Source: Ascoidea rubescens DSM 1968
Lineage: Eukaryota; Ascomycota; Saccharomycetes; Ascoideales; Ascoideaceae
Length of the DNA stretch: 64,000 nt
Reading direction: 5' to 3'
Assembly: GCF_001661345.1 (NCBI RefSeq)
Contig: NW_017962913.1
Coordinates: 1,555,428-1,619,427, forward strand
Shown in pieces: positions 1 through 12,767 of this stretch. Both the position numbers and the translations under genes were made by a program. The notes beneath the pieces are model-generated. The model saw only the letters and a list, made by a program, of their open reading frames with translations. It made no database searches and was not told where the DNA came from. Each line of letters opens with the position of its first letter. The first letter of the stretch is position 1.

Positions 1-2649
1 TTGTTGACCACATGAAATCAGCAAAATCAGATTGAGTGGAAGCTTTTCAAGATATCGTAGAGATATGAAAAGATTTCATCTGTAGAGAATGAAAAACAAA
101 CAGACAAAGTGAGACAACAGGTGGAAAATTTGTCCCACTAGATCACGACTTTCCCAGCTTTCCCAGCTCTCATTGCTCTGTCGAGACTCGCAACCATTGT
201 ATCATTTTATACCCATTTCCACCTCTTCTGAATGTCTCTTGAATGTGCTCTGAATGTCTTCGCTTGTGGGCTGGATCTGGGCTTGTGCGTTCGGTCTAGA
301 TCTGGTGAGTGAGCTTGGATGCTATTTAGAGTTGCTATTTCCGCGAAGTTGTGAAGTTCCATCTTCGACGCTTGAACTTCACACAACTGGCCACTGGGAG
401 ATAATTTCTGCATTTGCTTTCGGTCCGTGATGTGATTTACAGCCTGTTGATAAGTCAATGCAAGGATTGTGTGGGATTCGGGCCCCAAAGTACCTTTCCC
501 ACACTTTCCACACACAGAGTTCTATGCTTGAAATGCTCAAGTGACCCGTTCCAGTTAATACAGGTGCGCAGTGAGGATTGTATCAATAAAACCGTTGAAC
601 AACTGTTTGCAACTGGTCTGTCGATGTACAGAAAACAGTTTTTTTTAACTAACATTGTAACATATAAGGTAGCTAGGTTGAAGTCATAAATAGTGCTTCA
701 TAAGTATTAATACTGGATGTAACTCATCAACTTAGTAAATAGGCTGCAATTTAAAAATCAAAAGAACACCAGCAATTTCTAGTGCTACCTGTTTTTCTAA
801 AGAGGTAAACAAACACTAGCTGAGCAGCTAAACATTTTTTTCGATTATAGTTGGGGCTACTAAGCTTAAAAAGAACCTGAGATATCAAATTGAGGAAACA
901 GGAAAATGGAAATAAAATTAGAGATATGTATTTATCGTTTGAACAAGTTTCTGTTATTTACAATTAATGTTTTAAAATGAATAAAATAATAATTATGGTT
1001 TTTTCATACTCTATATAAATAATATGATCAAGGGTTGATATTACAAGAAAACTAATTGGCTGGGGGTGAGCAATGACTGACTCAATTAATAATATGGATT
1101 CAATATTGGTTCTAATCACCTCCAACCATCGATTTTTAAAACGTCGAATTGAAGATAGTATGACAGCAAATCATCAAGGCCAGAAGAACTGACTCTACCA
1201 GCGATATCATGATCTTTGCCTAATTTAAGACAAATCAGATAGAAAAACACATACAGGACGTAAAACTTAATGGGTGAGCACTCACAAAATCTCAACATCA
1301 TATTAATTAAAGCTAAGTCGCACGGAGTGTTAGCAGCAGGTGATCACCTTATTTTGGTGCAAGTTTACAAGTTGTGCCACCGAAGATAGCATGCCTTTTT
1401 GTGGTCGTGCACCGTAGAGCTCGCCTCCAGCAGCAGCCGCTTGGGGTGCTTCTCCTTCCTCTCCTTCTTGTGCTTCCTGTGCTTCTCGCCGACCTCCGGG
1501 CCCAGACCCTGCTGCAACACACGGCAGAGATGCGTCCGCATGCCGATCTAGGCACGCTCACCGCGCCTGAGCGCGCTTTTAGACCCGTTGACTATGTTTT
1601 CCAGCTGCCTGGGAGCATTTCGAGCTGCCTTGCTCACCTCCAAAGTGTAAATATAGTTGAAATGAGAGGACTATAAGCAGCAATATATTGCAAGAAAACA
1701 CTAGAAATCTCATTATATCTTGCCAGAATTAGCTGAATTTCAAGAGCACTCAGATTGAATTCTAGAAATCCCTTTCAGCACGTCTTTTTTCCTTGGTTTT
1801 TCACCTATAGACATTAACCTTACGATTTTCACCAACTATTCCACCTTCTTTTTGATTTATATCACCAAATACTGCACTAAATAATTCCCTAGCTTCCACC
1901 AGCGTTGATTAAGATTTCACTCATAGTTATTAGACTTTTTAATAACTAATAATTATTATTTTGCAGATTAGATTTTAAACAGTAAAATAATATTGAGTAA
2001 TAATTTATTGTTTTAAGACTTTTATAACCACTGTTAACTGTCATTTTTTTCTTACTATTGCTATTATTGCAATCTTGAATTCTACCAATTTGATTGATTT
2101 TATTATCCTTGATTATCAATTTTCAATTCTCTGCTTTTACGCTTTTAACCTTTTCAAACCTGAATTTCCCAAATTCTTATATTTAAAGGAATAGCGTGCT
2201 CTTCAGGTGTTTTCTTTTTGTTATTTCAATTTCTTTTAATTTCTTTTAACTTACTCCAACTACTACCTAATTGTTAATTACTAACTGTTATTATCAATCT
2301 AATACTAAGATTAACATTAATATTACCAATACTCTATTGCTAATATTGGTGATACCACTACTAGTTAATAGTTAATAGTTAATCAACTAGTATCCTCAAT
2401 ATCCTCAATATCCTCAATACCTTCAGTATCCTTGATATCCTTAATATTCTCACTGTTTTCTCACTGCTCTCACTACTCTTAGTACCCTCAATTTAAAATT
2501 GCTTTTTTTAACCACCTATTAATTATCTGTTAAATTCCTAAAAGCAAAATTAATAAAAAAAAACTGGAAAAAAAAAACACATTTCACATTTATCAACTTA
2601 TAATCAAAAATTCTCTCATTTTTTCACATCTCTTAATCACATACAAACA
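1..2649. other. Gene-poor left flank, no convincing gene
   Basis: No open frame here begins with ATG and resembles a known protein; the longer frames begin at TTG or GTG and look like chance. Composition is mixed: 200-600 and about 1330-1640 are clearly GC-richer than the rest, while 1700-2640 is very AT-rich and ends in the 5' region of the Ras-like gene. Near 229-260 the hexamer GAATGT occurs three times. A TGACTCA (Gcn4-type) heptamer lies at 1078-1084. A short ATG frame of 58 codons on the minus strand (1365-1541), with possible splice signals downstream of it, is treated in the findings. A non-coding RNA cannot be excluded. Confidence 0.5.
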
Positions 2650-3478
2650 ATGGTTGTAAGTACTAACAATCCACTTATTTAAACTCTCATCAATTTTTTA
2701 TCAATTGCTACCTAATTTCATCAACTTCCGTTTATTATAAAACAAATTACTAACTCACTCTTAGGATCCAAGTCAAATATTGAATATCCTAGTTTTGGGT
2801 GCTTCACAATCCGGAAAATCTTCTCTAATTTTACAATATGTCCACTCATTTTTCCCTGAAGAATATGACGCAAATATAGAAGATACATATACAAAGCGTA
2901 TTGCAATCAAAAGTACTGCCATAGCAATCAATCTATTTGATGCTGCAGATACTGGAGAATACTCTGAAATGAGAAACCAGCGAATTGATAACGCTGATGG
3001 AATTATTCTAGTCTATTCGGTTTGCTCCAAAAATTCCTTGGATCGATTACACCAACTTTACGAAGATATCACTAGACATCGCGATTTTTTGCCTCCAATT
3101 GCAATTGCTGGTACTAAAATTGATCTTGAAGGTGAAAGAGAAATCGACGGAATCATTGGTGAAAAATTGTCCAAAGAAATCAACTCTTCATTCATGGAAG
3201 TTAGTGCAAAGGGCAATATTAACGTCAATGAATTTTTCACCGATTTTGCAATTAAAGTTTACGAAGATAAAATTAATAAAATAAACGTAAAGGAAAACGA
3301 GAAAAAGTTAAAACAACAACAATCTCAACCTCAATTGAAAATGAACCAGAATTTTTCAAATACAAATTCCTCGTATAATGAGCCAGATCATGATAATCCA
3401 AGAGAGAAAAACTATAACAATTTAGACAATCAAGAGGAGCCAAAGCTGGATAAAGGCGGTTGTTGTATTATTATGTAA
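2650..3478 (+). CDS. Ras-like small GTPase with degenerate switch residues; one intron
   Basis: Exon 1 is only six bases (2650-2655, Met-Val). The intron is 2656-2764: GTAAGT donor, TACTAAC branch at 2748-2754, TAG acceptor ten bases later. Exon 2 is 2765-3478, giving 239 residues. The Ras fold is clear: P-loop GASQSGKSSL (residues 14-23), effector loop YDANIEDTY (36-44), switch II DAADTGEYSEMR, a TKID specificity motif, EVSAK, an Asn/Gln-rich hypervariable tail, and a C-terminal GGCCIIM for farnesylation with a neighbouring Cys for palmitoylation. It aligns to H-Ras without gaps from the P-loop through switch II. In H-Ras numbering it carries Ser12, Gln13, Asn35, Ala58, Asp60 and Thr61, so most residues that bind Mg or hydrolyse GTP are replaced. 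It is Ras subfamily by effector loop and tail, probably membrane-bound. Whether it is a RAS1/RAS2 orthologue or an extra paralogue cannot be decided here. STE14, which methylates CaaX proteins, is the next gene. Confidence 0.85.
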
Positions 3479-4039
3479 TTTTTGTTATTCTTTATTTTTT
3501 ATTTTTTTTTTTTTTGATATTAAATTATCAATTGTTGTTTATCTGTTGATTAGTTTTTTGTTTACGTTTACATTTACGTTTATTTGATTTATTTCTCTGT
3601 CTGTTTCTCACTTGATCTCTACGTTATTTTACTTTACGTTATTTTATTTTTCCCTATTTTACTCTTTTATCGCTTGGTTTTCCCTTCTCTTCCCTTCTGT
3701 TTTTTCCTTATCTTTTGTTCAAAGGAGCCTTAATGAATATTACGCTATAATCCAAGCCTTTTTGACCGGATATTTGCTCGGAAATATAGACCGGATGTTT
3801 ATGTCCCGAGCTGTCACCGGGATAAGGTTTGAATCCAAACCACCGCTGTGGATCTCCTTCAGCGTGCATATAACCACACTCCAAACCTTCTCTATTGAGC
3901 TTCTCGATCTAGCAATTTCTGGTTCTTCAAAACCCAACTCTTCTCTGGAGCATTACTGTTCTACAAAAGCAACATTTTCTTCCTATATCCTATATATATT
4001 CTTGACTGTGCTCTTTGCTTTTCTGGTTTCTTTTCCGGC
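3479..4039. other. Intergenic: Ras-like 3' end and STE14 promoter
   Basis: The first 250 bases are T-rich and suit a terminator for the Ras-like gene. From about 3720 the base composition turns balanced and holds two copies of GACCGGAT (3764-3771, 3789-3796) and an inverted repeat TCCCG/CGGGA (3804-3822). An open frame runs through 3612-4043 but has no recognisable product. Confidence 0.5.
3804..3822. promoter_or_regulatory. Inverted repeat with CCG/CGG half-sites upstream of STE14
   Basis: TCCCG and CGGGA are separated by nine bases, an everted CCG-N9-CGG arrangement of the kind bound by dimeric Zn2Cys6 factors. It lies about 220 bases upstream of the STE14 start. Function is inferred from form only. 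Confidence 0.3.
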
Positions 4040-4837
4040 ATGACAATAGACACCTATCTAGACTTCACAATGAATACAGATCCACGAAACTCAGCAAGAA
4101 TCGAACAAAACCCTTTGGACGAAATAGCCACCACTGCCTATGGGTTAGGTATCGTTTTTGGCATTGCATTAGCTTTGCTTCCCAGATTGTCCTCTTCCTC
4201 TATAACAATATATATAATGGCATTGTCCGGTTTCCATTTCCTCGAATATTGGTCCACAGCAAGATACAATTCGTCCAAGGTCAATAAAGACTGTATGTGT
4301 CCATAAAGCTTTCTTTCTTCAAGTAAAATACCATAATACTAACTTTAGGTTTTTACAGCTTTTTTACTTTATAATGGACATACTTATATATTGGCACATT
4401 TAAGTGCACTTGTGGAGTATTTCATAGAATTCTATTTTTTTAGAAGTTATAAAATTTCCAATTCTTTCAGATTGATTCAATACTTTGGTTTTTTTTTACT
4501 TTTAGTAGGTCAAATATTCAGAACAACTGCCATGGTAACTGCTGGAAAATCCTTTTCTCATATCATTGAAACTTCTCACAATCCTCAACATACTCTTGTC
4601 ACTAATGGCATCTACTCAATTTCAAGACATCCAAGCTACACCGGTTTCTTTTGGTGGGCTATTGGTTCTCAACTTTTCTTATTAAATCCCTTATGTTTTT
4701 TTGGTTTTTTATATCTTCTCTGGACTTTTTTTTCTCAAAGAATAAGATATGAAGAATCTCTTCTAATCAGTTTTTTTAAAGCCGATTACCTTAACTACAA
4801 AGCCAAAACTAGCACTTTAATTCCTTTTATTAAATAA
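4040..4837 (+). CDS. STE14: Protein-S-isoprenylcysteine O-methyltransferase; one intron
   Basis: This enzyme methylates the C-terminal prenylcysteine of CaaX proteins (Ras, Rho, a-factor) in the ER membrane using S-adenosylmethionine. Exons are 4040-4292 and 4359-4837 (243 residues; yeast Ste14 has 239). The intron 4293-4358 has GTATGT, TACTAAC at 4337-4343 and an ACAG acceptor; the nearer TTTAG would give a stop, so the second AG is used. The family signature is plain: GFHFLEYWSTARYN in exon 1, then TAGKSFSHI, the SAM-binding region around SISRHPSYTGFFWWAIG, and RIRYEESLL near the C-terminus, with several hydrophobic helices between. A second in-frame ATG at 4070 could also be the start. It directly follows a gene whose product ends in a CaaX box. 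Confidence 0.95.
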
Positions 4838-5078
4838 TTTGAAATATAAAACAAATTTTGAAATTTTAAATACACATTTATTTTTATTTCAATTCCTTCC
4901 AAAGAAATTAAAATTAACTTTCTATTAAAAATGGAAAAAAAAAAAATTAAAAGAAAAAAAAAATCGTGAAAATTAAATGTAAAAATAAAATTCAATTGAA
5001 AAAAATAATACACTATAAAATAAAATAAAATAAAATAAAATAGAATAGAATCGTTAACAAAAATTCAGCCCATGATTT

Positions 5079-8000
5079 TTATTTTTTGTAAGGAGGTTCT
5101 TCCTCTTCTGATGAAACATCAATAATATCATTATATTGTCTTTTAGATGGATTTTGGGATTCCAATGGTTGATTCACTAATGGTTGCTTTGACAATGGTA
5201 AATAGTTACCGTTACTTTTATCATTATTTTCATCAACTTGATTAGATCTTTCAAAATTAATTGGATTCAATGTTATTTTCCCGTTAACGTTGTTATTAAC
5301 CTTATCAGTACCATTGTTATTAGTATTATTTTCTTTGTTTGTATCCAATAAAAATACAGAATTTAGTAAATTGGGATTTAACGAAATCCCAAGCATACCT
5401 GTATTTTTATTTAAACTTCTATTGGTAACTAAATTCGGAAGAGCAGGCAAACTTGGTAGGGATGTTAGTTTTGGCTTAGAAGGTAGGATTGGTGGAGGTC
5501 CAAACCTTGAAGGAGAATACTGCTTCCCATTACTTTGAACTCTTTCTCCTGTTTCCAATATCAGCTGAGAAACAGTAGAATACCTGTCTTTTTCCAAGCT
5601 TGGAAGCACAATATTTGTTGAATTGTGAGAGCTATTTTCCGAGTTTTGTCCCGCTTCACGATCTTTCTTTTGTGGTAGAAGTAAATTTGGAAGGCATATA
5701 TTAAGAATTGAAGAACGATAATTAGAAGTGTTTCTGGTTTCTGTATTGCTGTTACTCGTGAGCACAGAATTATTCCTGTCATCCTGATTCAAGTTTGAAA
5801 AATCTGAGGAGTTTCTATTTTGGTTAGAAGAAAATGAATTTTCCCTAGTTCTTGGTTGCAAAGTTGTCTTTTTCCAAAGAGAATCCAAATTTGGTAAATT
5901 AGCAAATCTTGTAACCTCGTTAGTAGTAGAGTTTGAAGAACTGGTTGTTCGATCATTTGAAGTAGCAAATCCACTTAACGTAGTCGGACTATTATTGAGC
6001 AGACTACTAATTGAAATTTCATTACTCTTATTATTTTTATTATTATTACCATTAATATTATTATTGTTATTATTATCATTATTATTGCCATTCGTATAAG
6101 TATTAGTATAATTGCTCACATAATTGGAATTATTATTATTATCATTGTTTCTATTATCATTGTTTCTATTATCATCTTTTCTATTATCAGTATTATGGTT
6201 ATCTATATTTCCGTTTTTATTTATATTTGAATTATCTGTATTGGCATTTTGATAAGTCTTGGACTTATCGCCGCTATTCAGATTGTATAAGTCGCTCTGA
6301 GTAGAATATCCACTATTTCGATTGCTTTGATTATTTAAATTCGATGTAGATGATCCGTAATATTTATTGCTATCACGGTTAGAATAATTATTGTAATTAT
6401 TAAAGCTGTTATAAGGATACCAATAAGAGGATGTATTTGTTCTTGGAGCAAATGTTTGAGATCTGGTATTTGATACCGGATGATTGGAGTTTGAATTATT
6501 GTATCGAGAAAAGTATGAAGGAGTTGATGTTCTTGTAGGAGAAATAGGATCATATATCAGTTGGGTATTTTTCCGGCTAGGAGCAGTTGGAACAAAACGA
6601 GAACGATTAGGAGATTTTTTAGATGTAGTTGAATTTTTATTTTGAGTTGTATTGTTATTTGAATGTAAAGTAGGTATCAAAGGCGGTAATGAAAGAGGAG
6701 GAGGGGAAGCGGTTTTTCGCATTACAGTAGCTAGTCGATTAGGTGAATGAGATAGTTTTCTTGTTGCATTATATGAAGTCAGTATTTTGTCAATGTTTGG
6801 AGCTGATTGATATGAATCTGGAGAAGAAAGCCGAGACAAAGGACTGTCTTCGGATATAAGATTTATGAGATTAGAAGAAACTTCAGCAGGTGTAGAAACT
6901 GCAGTGTTGGGCGAGGTTGTTGTCGATAGCAAAGTAACTTGCTTATCAGGGCCAGATTGAATCGTAGGAATTGAAGGAAATATAGAGGTTATAGCAGCAG
7001 GATTGTCTGAACCAACTGTGGAAACATTGTTTAAGTTATTATTTGAAACAGAGCCAGTGGATGCTTGATTTGTATTTGCCAAAATGGTGTTAGGATTTTT
7101 ATTAGCAGTAATGGGCTGATCATCAATATCAGAGAATTCGTTTTCTTCGTCTTCACTATCAAGTGAAAAAATCACTATATCATCATTTTGTTTTTCTGAA
7201 TCTAATTCTACTGTTTCTGAGGTTTCGTTTTTTCCATCATTTAAATTTTCATTGAGATTAGTGTGGTTATGAGAATGGGGATGATTTTTAAAATGACCAT
7301 TTTGCTTAAATTCTTCTTTATCAGTCTCTTTTCTAAAAGACCAAGAACCATCTTGATTTAATTGTACAGAATGTATTTCATCATCAGTTTGTTTTATGAC
7401 TTCTTGAACATAGTCATCTATAGCTAGATCATCTACATTAATTGATGTTGAACAGATAGGACAAGACCAGGTCTGTGCTTGTTCTTGTAGCTGTAAAAAG
7501 TTTAAGCAGTCAAAGCATTGGACATGAGTACAATTTATTGATTTTGCAGGATATTTCATTCTAGCATAGGTTAATGGACAGATTAAAGATAGAGATAAAG
7601 ATAAACCAAGTAAGTCATCATCCATGGCATAATCTTCTATAATTTTATTTTTTGTTGTTAATTTTAAAACACGAGGGTTTGATTTTCGAATATTGGATAG
7701 AATTTCTTCACAAGATATTATTTCGACAATATACATGAAGACTAGATAATCGTCTTTAGAAAAAGCGTAGACTAATTCAAGGATATTATTTGCAGGAAAA
7801 TCTCTGACATATTTTGTTAAATTAGCAGGCTTTGCAGTACCTGGTTTGTCCTTTATTCCCTTAACATTATCGTCTATCAAAGATTTATTGAAATGGATTT
7901 CCAAAGGATGAGGAAATTTAATGTAAACATCATTATTATTCTGAGATTTTAGACTATCGTAGATTCCACTGAGTAAAAACAAACGATAATTTGGATTTGA

Positions 8001-8865
8001 TTTTAATGAGGTTTGGTCTTCGAATGTTAAACTGAATTCTACTTTACAAGTTCCTCTGGTGTCAGGGGCCTTTGAAGCTAATTGTGGAAAATTACGAATT
8101 AATTTTTTTAATTTGAAGAAAGGGCTTTTTTTAAAATAGATCCAAGGTTTTGGAGTATATGGAGAAGGATGATTTTTTTTATGAGAGGTAGAGCTTGTTA
8201 TTATGAAACCAGAGCCTAATCTGTTTTGTGATGGATAAGTTGAAATGCCTGTGAATCTCGTTATAGGAGTGGAATTAGAGCTTGAATTTGAATTTGAATT
8301 TGAAATTGAAAGATCATTGCCATTATCTATTGCCATCAAATTATTGTTCAAGTCACTTGCAGCTAATTCACGATAGATCTGAGTATGAGATGGAATATCG
8401 TAATTATTGAAGGCCAGATCAACAAGTTTCTGAGCAGCAACAAGTTTTATTATCTCAGCTTGAGGTTCATTTGAAGGTACGCGAAAGAAGCCTTTGATTC
8501 TGTCTTGTAGATCAGCTTTTCTTCCAGACTGAACAAGAGATAGTGATTTTGCGAGTTTTTTTAGCGAGCTAACTTTTAATGACTTAATTTTTTCAATTGT
8601 TTCCTGATTGAATTCAAAAAAAAAATAAAATAAAATAAAATGAAATAAAAAGATCAAATCAAATTCAGATAAAATCAAGACAGAAATTGGATGAAATTGG
8701 ACAAGAGAAAAAATTGTTAGTTGAGGGAAAACTAAAATGAAATAAAAAAAATACTAATGTAGATCTAAACAACAGCAAGTGTTGCCAGTTCATAGTTGTG
8801 TAGATCAGTAGGAAACACAAGACACATACCATATAATCATCGCCGGTGAATGTGTAATTACTCAT
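5079..8865 (-). CDS. SIZ1: SP-RING SUMO E3 ligase (Siz/PIAS family); one intron
   Basis: Exon 1 is 8830-8865 (12 codons, MSNYTFTGDDYM); the intron is 8604-8829 with a GTATGT donor, an AACTAAC branch and CAG, the first AG after that branch; exon 2 is 5079-8603. The product has 1186 residues, longer than yeast Siz1 (904). Order of parts: SAP DNA-binding domain about 18-52 (SGRKADLQDRI), PINIT domain about 160-320 ending in the VFMYIVEI block, and SP-RING about 354-396 (CPLTYARMKYP, INCTHVQCFDC, CPIC). These domains transfer SUMO from Ubc9 to nuclear and septin targets. The C-terminal two thirds is disordered and Asn/Ser-rich. Two SUMO-interacting motifs are likely: IVIFSLDSEDEE (about 488-499) and IIDVSSEEEE just before the C-terminus. 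Whether it matches Siz1 or Siz2/Nfi1 is not resolved. Confidence 0.9.
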
Positions 8866-9471
8866 TATGAATGGATAGAAGAGTGAATATATGTTTCCAT
8901 AAAAAGCCTGGTTGAAGAAAACGACTATAAAGTATAATATGAGAGAAATCACAATTTAGAACCAATACTTGAAAGAAAAAAAAATAATAAGGATGGTGTG
9001 AAAGATGAGTCGCCTGGGTTTGCTTTAAAACAAGTTAGGCTCAGTTCATCGCAGACAGAAAATCCTTCAGAAACAGCAGAAGCACCACCAAAATGCAGCT
9101 TCAGCCCGAAAATGGGCGCTTTCTCAGCTCCAAATTCCCAAAGCAGAAAAAGCAGAAAAACCTTCATTGCGGCACGTGAATCCTGCCCAAAACAGAAGTA
9201 GCCGTGCATATGCACAACACTGTGGATACAGGCGTGCACACACGTGCTGGCGTTATGTTGTGCGGGTACATGTATAATGTTGCAAAAACGCTGATGGCCG
9301 CCGCCAAATGCGTGCATGCACAGGACTGTATACATGTGTGCGTTGGACCGCGTTATTGCTGCAGGTTTTTGGGTGTTAATTTTGCAACGAAAATCTGTGT
9401 AGTTTCCATTTTTCTCTGTTCCTTTTTGCTGCAATTAACCATTTGCTATTTTTCCCTCCAGCTCAGTTTCA
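8866..9471. promoter_or_regulatory. Divergent promoter with dyad-symmetric boxes
   Basis: The region separates the SIZ1-like gene (minus) from the Asn-rich gene (plus). The centre, about 9050-9370, is markedly GC-richer than the flanks. It holds two CACGTG boxes (9173-9178 and 9241-9246), a perfect 12-base palindrome GTGCATATGCAC (9204-9215) and a 10-base one GTGCATGCAC (9312-9321). CACGTG is the core of bHLH sites (Cbf1, Pho4, Tye7). A 161-codon frame runs antisense through it but starts at TTG and looks like chance. Confidence 0.45.
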
Positions 9472-11379
<1,908 letters not shown>

Positions 11380-11660
11380 ACATTATATTATATCATATTA
11401 TATTATAATATATTACATTATAAAACTATTAAAATTATTGAACGTATCGAATGTGTTGAATATGTTAAATACATGGATATGATTTCGTCTCAATCAATTG
11501 ATATCAAAAAGAGAAAAAAATAATATTTCCAGATTAAAACTTTAAAAGATTAGTTATAATAGTTATAATAGATAATTAATCCTAATTCAAAGTAGTTTAC
11601 ATTGATACCTTATATATTATAATAAAGACAATGTTTTTTTATTTTCGGTTATAAAAGCAA

Positions 11661-12767
11661 CTAAACTTTAAAACCATTGATACTATTGTATTCTTCTTCT
11701 TGCTCAATTACTTTTTGGGTTGTACTTAGTAGTTTTTTAGCTGATTTACCAATATCTCCACCATCAGAAATTAATCTTTCACATTCAGCTACAATTCGAT
11801 TAGCAAAAAATTCGGTTAAATATTTTCTCCTTGTTTCTAAATCTTCGCAAGGAAAGTTGACTTTATTTGAGTCAATATCATTAATATCAATATTTATTAG
11901 TGAATTACGATCACTATCAGTTTCAAAAAGTTTTAAATGAGAGAACATTTTTGGATTTGGATTGTTGAAATTGATCAAATATTTTTCTGTCAACGGATGA
12001 CGAAAATTACATCTGTTATTATTTTCCGTTTTTTTGTTTGATTGGTCAATTTCAGAATATAATGCAGCATTGTTTATCAACTCTTCTAAAGTGGATAGGT
12101 GAAGAGACAAAGATTTTTTAAAGTTTGAATTATTTTTGTTGTTTATTGACAATGGAGCAATGGCATTGTTCTTTGTCAAAATAAGAGGCCAGTTCAATAA
12201 TATGAAGAAGGACTTTAACAATTTCAACCAGTTATTTTTAGCAATGCTGTCCAAGCAATTTTTTTGTTTTGAAATTAAAAGATTCAAAATTTTGGTTGAA
12301 TCATTTCTGATTTGCAAGTCAATGTGGGTCATGGCAGTCAATATATATAACACTATCGTGTTACAATTTAGCTGGAGGTAGACCGCAGATATAACTTCAA
12401 ACAAACAAAAGGCTTCTTTTCTAACCAAAGAGTCATTATCAATAATCAACTTAGAAACTGATGCTATGATCTGCTGAATATATTTCTGGTTTATAGAGAA
12501 CTTGACCAACCGGGGAAAGTTGTTCTGGATAAACACCAACGAGTCCTTTCGCTTCTGGGCAGAAAAATGATGTGTCAAGCTGATGTTCCTGACAAGCTCG
12601 ACCTCAAAGGACTTTTCCACCAACGCAGACTGCGATGGCAATCGAATGGATCTTGTGGAAAAGGAAGTATCAGTGTAATTTGTTGGTTTGGGCTTCAACT
12701 TGCCTACCTTCAACTTTGGCTTGACAAAATCCTTAGCCTTTTGAGCCTTCTTTCTCTTGGAACCCAT
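11661..12767 (-). CDS. IPI1: Pre-60S assembly factor Ipi1 (Rix1 complex)
   Basis: Ipi1 works with Rix1 and Ipi3 in ITS2 processing and late nucleoplasmic maturation of the 60S subunit; the animal counterpart is TEX10. The protein has 368 residues (334 in S. cerevisiae). Conserved blocks include the basic N-terminus MGSKRKKAQKAKDFVKPKLK, the TDTSF motif, a HEAT-like helical repeat region, YLQLNCNTIVLYILTAMTHI, the block KNNWLKLLKSFFILLNWP, and a C-terminal block ending near SDGGDIGKSAKKLLSTTQK. An insertion near residue 210-260 is Asn-rich. It is divergent from RQC1, another ribosome-related gene; an RRPE-like element lies in the shared promoter. Confidence 0.95.
   Translation of the reverse strand: MGSKRKKAQKAKDFVKPKLKVGKLKPKPTNYTDTSFSTRSIRLPSQSALVEKSFEVELVRNISLTHHFSAQKRKDSLVFIQNNFPRLVKFSINQKYIQQIIASVSKLIIDNDSLVRKEAFCLFEVISAVYLQLNCNTIVLYILTAMTHIDLQIRNDSTKILNLLISKQKNCLDSIAKNNWLKLLKSFFILLNWPLILTKNNAIAPLSINNKNNSNFKKSLSLHLSTLEELINNAALYSEIDQSNKKTENNNRCNFRHPLTEKYLINFNNPNPKMFSHLKLFETDSDRNSLINIDINDIDSNKVNFPCEDLETRRKYLTEFFANRIVAECERLISDGGDIGKSAKKLLSTTQKVIEQEEEYNSINGFKV

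Noticed and set aside
207-515. 102-codon minus-strand frame
   Set aside because: It begins at GTG, not ATG, and resembles no family.
1-700. Possible solo LTR or telomerase RNA in the left flank, suggested by TGTTG at base 2 and CCCACAC-like strings
   Set aside because: No matching terminal sequence, no target duplication and no family likeness that I can support.
3612-4043. 143-codon plus-strand frame before STE14
   Set aside because: T-rich, hydrophobic product without an ATG start or family likeness; it ends at the STE14 start.
8949-9434. 161-codon antisense frame through the SIZ1-like promoter
   Set aside because: Starts at TTG and lies in a GC-rich promoter island where stops are rare.
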